NCBI GenBank assembly: GCA_016928975.1
Contig: JAFGJR010000020.1
Coordinates: forward strand, 1-12,116
Direction: 5' to 3'
Length of the DNA stretch: 12,116 nucleotides
Source of the DNA: Sedimentisphaerales bacterium
Lineage (GTDB): Bacteria; Planctomycetota; Phycisphaerae; Sedimentisphaerales; SG8-4
Below, piece after piece: positions 6,964 to 12,116 of the stretch (the stretch's first letter is position 1; every line of letters starts with the position of its first letter). The position numbers and the translations under genes were made by a program. The notes below the pieces were generated by a model, which made no database searches, had not been told where the DNA came from, and saw only the letters and a program-made list of their open reading frames with translations.

Positions 6964-7455
6964 TCACGAAACACGTTTACAGAGTAATGCATACCCGTTC
7001 AGGAAGATTGCGAGGTTGGCCGGATCGACCCGCGCATCTACGGCAATCTTCGCAATTTGTTCGTCGGACAATCGGTCAGCGGCATTCTTCTCGCTCGGCG
7101 TCATGATGGCCACGGCCCGTCGCAACTCCTCCAGCTCCTGGGGCGTCGGGGCGGCCAGCATGGCCAGCTCACTCGTCCCTCGCAGGTCCTTGAATCGCCT
7201 GCGAACGTTACAACCATACTCACTGTTGCAGAACCGGGCAACCTCTTCCAGGTACTGGTGAACCGATATTTTCTCCTTTGCCGTCACGTCTTGCTCATCC
7301 CTGTTCATAACTGTCTGGGCGGCTCTGACCTGGGATGCGGGCAATGGCGTGCAGACATCATCCTTGCTCTGGCTCACGTCGGTGTGGGGATCCAAATTCG
7401 CAAGCTCCCTGGCCGGCTCTTCGGGGCCTCCCGCGTCGTCCGATGCGTCTTCCAT
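6964..7455 (-). CDS. Unknown 163-aa protein with a C-terminal region resembling the Ffh M domain
   Basis: This gene overlaps ffh by one base (TAATG), so translation is probably coupled. Residues 1-60 are acidic and polar and look disordered. Residues 63-163 are helical and can be aligned with the M domain of the neighbouring Ffh: p163 106-148 against Ffh 367-409 without a gap gives 14 identities in 43 positions (Q-E-L, V, M-T-P, E, D, I-A, A, V, P). A further helix SVHQYLEEVARF (64-75) sits where Ffh has GFDDFLKQMQAV. The basic SRRRRIAGGAG motif by which Ffh holds SRP RNA is replaced by EQIAKIAVDAR, and there is no GTPase domain. It may be a diverged, RNA-independent relative of the SRP M domain; chance helical similarity cannot be excluded. 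I know no described family for it. C76 and C82 flank a short loop. Confidence 0.8.
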   Translation of the reverse strand: MEDASDDAGGPEEPARELANLDPHTDVSQSKDDVCTPLPASQVRAAQTVMNRDEQDVTAKEKISVHQYLEEVARFCNSEYGCNVRRRFKDLRGTSELAMLAAPTPQELEELRRAVAIMTPSEKNAADRLSDEQIAKIAVDARVDPANLAIFLNGYALLCKRVS

Positions 7456-8888
7456 TACTGCCTCTTCTTGATCTTGCCATGGCGTTTGATCACGCGTTTG
7501 CGTTTGGATCGCTGCTTGATCTTGCGGCCGCGGGTCATGGCGGCGTTCATCGCCTCCATATTGAAGCCGCCGGAGAAGAGGGACTTGAACCCGCCGAAGC
7601 TGCCGCCGCTGATCGCCTTCATCATGTCCCGGCTGCGCTTGAACGTCTTGACCAGACTGGAGACATCGTTCGGCTGCACGCCCGCCCCCCCGGCGATGCG
7701 ACGCCGCCGAGAGGTGTCGATCAGGTCCGGATCGCGCCTCTCCCTGGGAGTCATCGAGTACACGACGGCCTCCATCTGCTTGAGCTCCTGGCCGTCCAGA
7801 TCGACGTCGGGAATCTGGCTGCCGATGCCGGGCACGAGCTTGAGCACGTCCTTGAGCCCGCCCATCTTCTTGACCGCCTGCATCTGCTTGAGGAAGTCGT
7901 CGAAGCCGAAGCTGCCCTTGGCCATCTTCTGTTGCAGTTTCAGGGCCTCTTCCTGGTTGAACTGCTCCTGGGCCTTCTCGACGAGCGTCACCACGTCGCC
8001 CATGCCGAGGATCCGCGAGGCCATGCGGTCGGGGTGGAATTCCTCGATCTTGTCGAGCTTCTCGCCGACGCCAATGAACTTGATGGGCTTGCCGGTGACC
8101 GCCTTGACGCTCAGGGCGGCGCCGCCTCGGGCGTCACCGTCGAGCTTGGTGAGAATGATGCCGTCGAGTTCGAGACGCTCGTTGAACTCCTTGGCGGAGT
8201 TGACGGCGTCCTGGCCGGTCATCGCGTCACATACGAGGTAGATCTGGTGCGGCGTGACCGCCTTGGCCACGTCGGCGACCTGGGTCATCATCTCCTCGTC
8301 GATATGCAGCCGGCCGGCCGTGTCGATCACTACCACGTCCTGCCCCTGCTCCTTCGCGTGCCGCACGCCGTCTCGCGCGACCTTCACCGCATCCTTGGTC
8401 GTCTCATCGGCATAGACCGGGATACTCACCTGCTCGCCAAGGATCTTGAGCTGCTCGATGGCGGCAGGCCGTTGCAGGTCATCGGCCACCATTAGAGGAT
8501 GACGACCCTTGGATACCAGGTACTTGCCCAGCTTGGCGGCGGTCGTCGTCTTGCCGCAACCCTGCAAGCCGGCCAGCAGGATGATCGTCGGGCCGGGCGA
8601 GACGAAGTACACCCGCGTGTCCACCGGGCCCATCAGCTTGACCAGCTCGTCGTTGACGATCTTGATCATCACCTGGCCCGGATGGAGACTCTTGACCACC
8701 TCGGCCCCGAGGGCGGTGTCACGCACGTCCTTGCAGAACTGCTTGACGACGTTGTAGTTGACATCCGCCTCCAGCAGCGCCTTACGCACGTCGTGCATGG
8801 CGTCGGAGACGTTCGCCTCCGTAATCCGCCCCCGGCCGGACAGCGACCGGAACACGGAGTTGAATTTCTCTGTCAAAGACTCAAACAC
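7455..8888 (-). CDS. ffh: Signal recognition particle GTPase Ffh (SRP54)
   Basis: Ffh binds signal sequences of nascent membrane proteins and, with SRP RNA and FtsY, targets ribosomes to the membrane. The 477-residue protein is complete: the N domain helices (1-90) with ALLEADVNYNVV, the G domain P-loop GLQGCGKTTT (107-116), DTAGR (189-193), TKLDGDARGGAALS (247-260), and FIGVGEKLDKIEEF (271-284). The M domain (about 300-430) has a KMGGLKDVLKLVPG segment at the finger loop, MTPRER (379-384) and SRRRRIAGGAG (393-403) for SRP RNA. The G/M-rich tail ends in a strongly basic run (about 453-476). The GTG at 8888 is chosen for its GAGAGGA ribosome site five bases upstream (8894-8900). It is the first gene of the operon, and its stop overlaps the next start by one base. 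Confidence 0.98.
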   Translation of the reverse strand: MFESLTEKFNSVFRSLSGRGRITEANVSDAMHDVRKALLEADVNYNVVKQFCKDVRDTALGAEVVKSLHPGQVMIKIVNDELVKLMGPVDTRVYFVSPGPTIILLAGLQGCGKTTTAAKLGKYLVSKGRHPLMVADDLQRPAAIEQLKILGEQVSIPVYADETTKDAVKVARDGVRHAKEQGQDVVVIDTAGRLHIDEEMMTQVADVAKAVTPHQIYLVCDAMTGQDAVNSAKEFNERLELDGIILTKLDGDARGGAALSVKAVTGKPIKFIGVGEKLDKIEEFHPDRMASRILGMGDVVTLVEKAQEQFNQEEALKLQQKMAKGSFGFDDFLKQMQAVKKMGGLKDVLKLVPGIGSQIPDVDLDGQELKQMEAVVYSMTPRERRDPDLIDTSRRRRIAGGAGVQPNDVSSLVKTFKRSRDMMKAISGGSFGGFKSLFSGGFNMEAMNAAMTRGRKIKQRSKRKRVIKRHGKIKKRQ

Positions 8889-8897
8889 TAAAATCCT

Positions 8898-8911
8898 CTC
8901 AGCACGCTGAG
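8898..8911 (-). promoter_or_regulatory. Hairpin overlapping the ffh ribosome binding site
   Basis: CTCAGC and GCTGAG form a 6-bp inverted repeat around a 2-base centre; a hairpin of five pairs with a 4-base loop is possible. Its downstream arm includes the first bases of the GAGAGGA ribosome site of ffh (8894-8900), so folding could reduce ribosome access. Confidence 0.3.
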
Positions 8912-8962
8912 CAGTCTGGGTAAGCCGCAGAAACTCTACGACGGTGCACCCATGGGCGATTC

Positions 8963-8990
8963 ATTATACCGACGCCCGCCGGTCGTGCAA
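8963..8990 (-). promoter_or_regulatory. Predicted sigma70-type promoter of the ffh operon
   Basis: On the minus strand TTGCAC (8985-8990; 5 of 6 consensus bases) and a perfect TATAAT (8963-8968) are separated by 16 bases. A start near 8956 gives a leader of about 68 bases before the ffh GTG. There is no competing gene between it and ffh, so it most likely drives ffh, the 163-aa gene and, with read-through, rpsP, trmD and the fusion gene. Confidence 0.6.
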
Positions 8991-8998
8991 GATCAAAG

Positions 8999-9026
8999 TG
9001 TGCACAATGTGTACGTCGTGTACGTC
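8999..9026. repeat. Palindrome plus tandem 9-bp repeat just upstream of the ffh promoter
   Basis: The 8-bp palindrome TGTGCACA (8999-9006) is followed by two perfect tandem copies of GTGTACGTC (9009-9017 and 9018-9026). The block begins 9 bases upstream of the ffh -35 box, a usual place for an activator or repressor site. Confidence 0.35.
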
Positions 9027-9940
9027 CGCCCCATTTGTCCTGCCGGACACAGGCACACTCCGCCAACCAAGGTGGCTGCCAGCGACAGCGAATCCCTCGT
9101 CATGGAGGCAAGCTACGCCGGACGGTCGGGCTTTGATCGTCTCGAAAGCGCGCAGCTCCTCGAACGGGATTCCCCTCGCTGGGAGCGGGTCGAAGGCCGT
9201 AGCGTCCCCTCTCTCCAGAACGGGTCCGGGCAAGGAGGAAGAAGAGGGCCACGGCTCCGACGGCGCACGAGTGGTCGCCATCCGCGCCGTAGAAGCCGCA
9301 GTACGCGGCCCCCGCTCTTCCCGCTGACATTCCGTGCAAACGCACGAGAAAGAGATGGGCGCAAGGGCACGTCCCCGCCATGACCGGAATCCGCCGCTCG
9401 ACGACGGCCGCACGCGAACGTCCGGATGGACTCTCTCTGACAGCGACTGTACACGCCGAGAATCACGTAACTCCGTTGTGCCAAATGAGTTAAATCAACT
9501 TGCCTTCGTTCTTCCTGACAAACTCGGACGTTGCCTTCGCATTTGTCGACAGATCAGAATCAGAGGTGAATCGGACGCAGCGCGTCGGCGCAGATGGGCT
9601 GTCTTCGGGAAGGGCGCAGGCACAAGACTCGTGCCGGGGTACGCCCCGGGTCCGCCGCGTCGCCAGACACCTCCGCACCGAGCTCGCCCACATGCTGACC
9701 CCTTGGCGCGAGCAGAACCGTTCGTGGAACTTCGCCCTCCATCCATCGCGGAGACTGACCGACCGGACCTGTCACGACCTCGGCCGCCACGTCAACGGAG
9801 TCTCCGCAGCCACAATCAGCACGCGCCACAAGCGCATTGTGCGTCGGACACAGCAGGATCGTGACCTCGCTCACGCCCCCCGCACGTGCGCCGGAAGATT
9901 CAGACGGGTCGATGTCTGAGATATGCCCCCCCCCGTGCTC
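9027..9940. other. About 0.9 kb with no convincing gene
   Basis: Several GC-rich open frames cross this stretch on both strands, but none shows a recognisable domain, a good ribosome site or natural amino-acid composition; most are rich in Arg, Ser and Pro, as expected for random GC-rich reading. The best candidate is a 104-codon minus-strand frame (9560-9874, GTG start) beginning VSEVTILLCPTHNALVARAD with a Cys-rich turn CGCGDSV, but it lacks a ribosome site and its end looks non-coding. A perfect 6-bp hairpin with a TACG loop (CCGGGG/CCCCGG) lies at 9634-9649. The region may be decayed genes or an interspersed repeat. I see no tRNA or SRP RNA. Confidence 0.5.
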
Positions 9941-9969
9941 TGGACATCGCCGTGGAAAACAGGTAGAAT
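9941..9969 (+). promoter_or_regulatory. Predicted sigma70-type promoter of the zinc-ribbon membrane protein gene
   Basis: TGGACA (9941-9946, 5 of 6 consensus bases) and TAGAAT (9964-9969, 5 of 6) are separated by exactly 17 bases. Transcription would start near 9976 and leave a leader of about 105 bases before the ATG at 10081. Confidence 0.5.
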
Positions 9970-10080
9970 CTATGCACGAAGGCAGGGGCCTCTCAGTGCA
10001 GTCAATATCTGAAACACGACCACAAGGGACGCAAAGGACACCGAGGCCCACACTGATGATCTGTTGTTCGGAGAGACACC

Positions 10081-11019
10081 ATGCCAATCAAATTCCGCTG
10101 CCCGAAATGCAACAGACTATACTCCGCGAAGGACGAAGACGCCGGAAAAGCCGCCAAATGTCGATGTGGAAACCGAATACGCATCCCTGTCGCCTCGAAT
10201 CCAGCGGCAATCGATCAGCCGGTGGCTCAGGAAGCAGCCGCTGTGCGAAAGAACGACCAGACGCGGCAGGCCGGGCCAACTGGCGATGCAGCAAAGCGGG
10301 AAGACGCCAGGGCAGTGCCTACAGCGACGACAACTGGCCTCGCATCCTCATTCTTCGAGAGCTGGGGGCTATACTTCCAGAATATCGGCTCCGTCTGGGC
10401 ATTCTCATTTGTTATCGGCTTTCGGGCAATCGGAGCGTTCTTTTCAGGCAAGATGCTCCAGATAGCGCTGGCTGCCACCGATTTCTTCGTCAAGCTCAAA
10501 GCGAAAGACCCATCGCCAAACCAGAATATTGACCGGCTGTGCTCTCTGAGCAACGAGCATCTCGGAATCGACGCGAAGAAGAACCGCAAGGAAATGTTCA
10601 AGGTGATGTCGCCCGCGATCCTCGTGGTGATGCTGTGCCCGATCGCGGCCGTCGTCGGTGCAATCACCCTGGGCTGGCTGGGCTTCTTTGGTGTGCTGCT
10701 GCTTGCCGCGCTGGTCTACTTCCGGGCGCTGACGATCTTGATGCTCAATGTCGGACTGTTCATCAAGTTTGGCCCGGGCGACATCGAGGCTCACCGCACC
10801 GAGATCAACTCGATTCTCAAGCAGTACACGATCCCCTTCGCATCCTATATGTGCCTATCAGCCGTCGCATCGTATGCAGGTCTGATCCTCTGCTGCATCG
10901 GGATCTTCCTCACGGCACCCTACATGGGCGTCGCCGGCTACGTCGGCATGATCAATATCCTCGGAATCCAGATCAGCGACATAGACAAGTTCTTCGAAGC
11001 AACCCAGGCAGGGTCGTGA
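10081..11019 (+). CDS. Zinc-ribbon membrane protein of unknown function
   Basis: The 312-residue protein has three parts. Residues 1-36 are a zinc ribbon, with C7-x-x-C10 and C27-x-C29-G followed by an I-x-I-P end, a form common at the N-terminus of Planctomycetota proteins. Residues 37-86 are polar, Ala/Gln rich and probably a flexible linker. Residues 87-312 are a membrane region: an amphipathic or hydrophobic part at 92-135, clear membrane segments at about 179-198 and 201-223, and one or two more at 253-295, with small-residue patterns (GVAGYVGM) typical of tightly packed helices. The ribbon would face the cytoplasm. The start has GGAGAG about six bases upstream and gives a complete ribbon. 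It has its own predicted promoter and no obvious operon partner; the next genes face it. I know no function for this architecture. Confidence 0.88.
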   Translation: MPIKFRCPKCNRLYSAKDEDAGKAAKCRCGNRIRIPVASNPAAIDQPVAQEAAAVRKNDQTRQAGPTGDAAKREDARAVPTATTTGLASSFFESWGLYFQNIGSVWAFSFVIGFRAIGAFFSGKMLQIALAATDFFVKLKAKDPSPNQNIDRLCSLSNEHLGIDAKKNRKEMFKVMSPAILVVMLCPIAAVVGAITLGWLGFFGVLLLAALVYFRALTILMLNVGLFIKFGPGDIEAHRTEINSILKQYTIPFASYMCLSAVASYAGLILCCIGIFLTAPYMGVAGYVGMINILGIQISDIDKFFEATQAGS

Positions 11020-11086
11020 ATCAGCACCCACCGGCTGAGCCGGTCGGCGTTGATTTCGAGGGCGTTCTTGGCGTTGCGCGGCGTGA

Positions 11087-11194
11087 CGAGCAGATTCGTG
11101 GCATGGCCCGATTGGCGAGATTGAACAAACGCTGCACCGGATCGTCCGTCCCGCCAAGCGTGGCCCCAAGCCCAAACGACGAGAGAAGAAATAA
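11087..11194 (+). pseudogene. Short remnant with a basic tail, possibly the end of a transposase
   Basis: A 35-codon frame without a start codon ends with IGEIEQTLHRIVRPAKRGPK and then PKRREKK and TAA. A Lys/Arg/Pro-rich end after an R-I-V-R-P segment is common at the C-terminus of DDE transposases, but the stretch is too short to name a family. On the opposite strand, 11019-11102 contains another short frame with strongly coding-like codon use (ATNLLVTPRNAKNALEINAD, then RLSRWVLI), which I do not recognise. Both are cut off by stops or by the neighbouring gene, so this gap looks like a patchwork of decayed genes. Confidence 0.3.
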
Positions 11195-11218
11195 GTACGG
11201 TCTCCCCGGAAGAAGCCG

Positions 11219-11697
11219 TCAGTCCGGCTCGGGAGGCAGGATGCCTGCCAGATGGCTATCCACTTCCAAGTCGTAGGCGCACGCAATCCGAGCGACATGG
11301 ATTCCAACCAAGGCTCGCAACTCACCCAGGGTGCTGTGGGGTTGAGCCTCATAGGGCGGTCCACAGCCTGACCTTGGGGATTGATTCACATCCCAGAACT
11401 TGCGACAGGCCGCCTGCATGGCGCGCAGACCCTCTCCCACGACAGAATCCCCAGGAACCTCCTTGAGGTCGTGGCTCAGCCGCTCACGCATGTCAAGAAT
11501 GGATTGCGTGACGAATGAGCCTATCGCTATGTCATAGGGATCCCACAGAACCTGTTGCTGCGCAAGATGCTTCAGTACTTGCTTGGCCCCCTCTCGTTCC
11601 TCAGCGGGCGGCTCCCAGTCGATTCCACCAACGGGGGTCGAGATGCCTACCAGGCGAGCAGCCAGCTTGCATCCCTTCGGCTTCGTCTTCTACTCAT
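11219..11697 (-). pseudogene. DUF6650-like gene with an apparent 5' frameshift
   Basis: An open frame of 156 codons (11219-11689) begins directly after a TAG (11690-11692) and has no usual start codon until the internal ATG at 11491. Coding sequence clearly continues upstream of that ATG: CKLAARLVGISTPVGGIDWE, PPAEEREGAKQVLKHLAQQQ, then VLWDPYDIAIGSFVTQSILD run into MRERL. A good ribosome site, AAGGAAGGA (11706-11714), sits eight bases before an ATG at 11697, but that ATG is two bases out of frame and its own frame stops after 16 codons. Removing two bases near 11691-11692 would restore one 158-codon gene. The pattern 'AARLxGISxPxxGxxWxPP ... ALGELRALxGxHxA ... ILPPE' matches what I remember of DUF6650 proteins, of unknown function. 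It could be a true mutation or a sequencing error. The radical SAM gene ends 27 bases upstream, so they likely share a transcript. Confidence 0.6.
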
Positions 11698-11724
11698 ATT
11701 CGAAGTCCTTCCTTCATTGTGATC

Positions 11725-12116
11725 TTATGATTCCTTTGCATCATCGTGCCTATCGCCGCACCAGCATTTGAAGCTCGCGTATGCCTCGGCAGCCCGGCGG
11801 AGGTTGCCCCTGTAGGAGAGATTGCCCGCCAGACTGATTAGCGGCTTGCGGCGATGCCAAAAGCTGCTGGCTACCCGGTGGAGAATGCGCGGCACGGAAT
11901 AGAAGGTCTCGTTGCACGAGGTCATTTCCCGGATGATATCGTCCAGAGACAGGTGCTTGTACCGGGCCACCGGGTACGTCAGCGTGTAGTACTTCCAGTC
12001 GTGCGGGAACACATCGAGTGGAATGCGGCCCTGCGACCTCATCTGGCCCCACAGGCGTGTGCCGGGCAACGGTGTCAGAAACAGCACGTTGAGATTGTCC
12101 ACGCCGTACTTGCGGG
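11725..12116 (-). CDS. B12-binding-type radical SAM protein, C-terminal end (5' part outside the window)
   Basis: 129 residues are visible; the frame is open to the right edge, so the cobalamin-binding domain and the CxxxCxxC iron-sulfur motif would lie outside. The visible part starts within the last strand of the radical SAM barrel, NVLFLTPLPGTRLWGQM, followed by GRI, FPHDWKYYTLTYPVARYKHL and SLDDIIREM. This order (TPLPGT, a W-x-x-Y/F-T turn, a P-x-x-M/L-S-x-x-x-x-x-E segment and a C-terminal helical bundle with FYS) is characteristic of the large family of B12-binding radical SAM enzymes, which includes methyltransferases and hopanoid- or lipid-modifying enzymes. The reaction cannot be told. 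The end carries a CWCGDRHD turn. A DUF6650-like gene follows 27 bases downstream of its stop. Confidence 0.82.
   Translation of the reverse strand, partial: RKYGVDNLNVLFLTPLPGTRLWGQMRSQGRIPLDVFPHDWKYYTLTYPVARYKHLSLDDIIREMTSCNETFYSVPRILHRVASSFWHRRKPLISLAGNLSYRGNLRRAAEAYASFKCWCGDRHDDAKES

Noticed and set aside
7057..8495. Long plus-strand frames opposite ffh
   Set aside because: They are mirror frames of ffh and the 163-aa gene; the Ffh translation carries all family motifs.
8964..9413. 149-codon minus-strand frame upstream of ffh
   Set aside because: It overlaps the ffh promoter, lacks a ribosome site and reads as low-complexity Arg/Ser/Pro; no domain seen.
9634..9649. CCGGGG-TACG-CCCCGG hairpin as an intrinsic terminator
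   Set aside because: No T-run follows on either strand and no gene ends nearby.
8889..10080. SRP (4.5S) RNA gene near ffh
   Set aside because: The conserved GGAA-type loop with its asymmetric internal loop (as in CAGGxCCGGAAGGxAGCAGC) was looked for and not found on either strand.
10539..11276. Plus-strand frame overlapping the end of the zinc-ribbon gene
   Set aside because: It is out of phase with the recognisable membrane protein, and its translation is Arg/His-rich without hydrophobic segments.

Overview
The window looks like chromosomal DNA from a member of the Planctomycetota, possibly the Phycisphaerae. This is inferred from high GC, a Tat-signal DegT-type aminotransferase, a zinc-ribbon/membrane protein of a type common in that phylum, and weak or absent Shine-Dalgarno sites before several genes. 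No 16S rRNA or other decisive marker is present.

Left part (1-3506): a truncated, Tat-signal-bearing DegT/DnrJ/EryC1-type PLP aminotransferase points left. Divergent from it is a two-gene unit, a putative lipoprotein and a DUF362 protein, pointing right. A GNAT acetyltransferase converges on DUF362; a Nudix-like C-terminal remnant ends on the base next to its start.

Middle part (3716-8888, minus strand): a compact translation and protein-targeting operon reads ffh, a 163-aa unknown protein, rpsP (S16), trmD, and a 668-aa methyltransferase/ATP-grasp fusion. Gaps are a 1-base overlap, 109, 13 and 3 bases. RimM and L19 (rplS), usual partners of rpsP-trmD, are absent. The 163-aa protein can be aligned without gaps to the C-terminal M domain of the adjacent Ffh (14 identities in 43 positions), but it lacks the SRP-RNA-binding motif. 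This is the most interesting observation in the window. A good sigma70-type promoter with a tandem 9-bp repeat upstream precedes ffh.

Right part (8889-12116): about 1.1 kb with no convincing gene, then a zinc-ribbon membrane protein on the plus strand with its own plausible promoter. After that come short gene remnants, a DUF6650-like gene on the minus strand whose 5' end appears frameshifted, and the C-terminal end of a B12-binding-type radical SAM protein cut by the window edge. The last two probably share a transcript, with the radical SAM gene upstream.

No rRNA, tRNA, CRISPR array or intact mobile element was seen. The 4.5S/SRP RNA gene is not recognisable near ffh.
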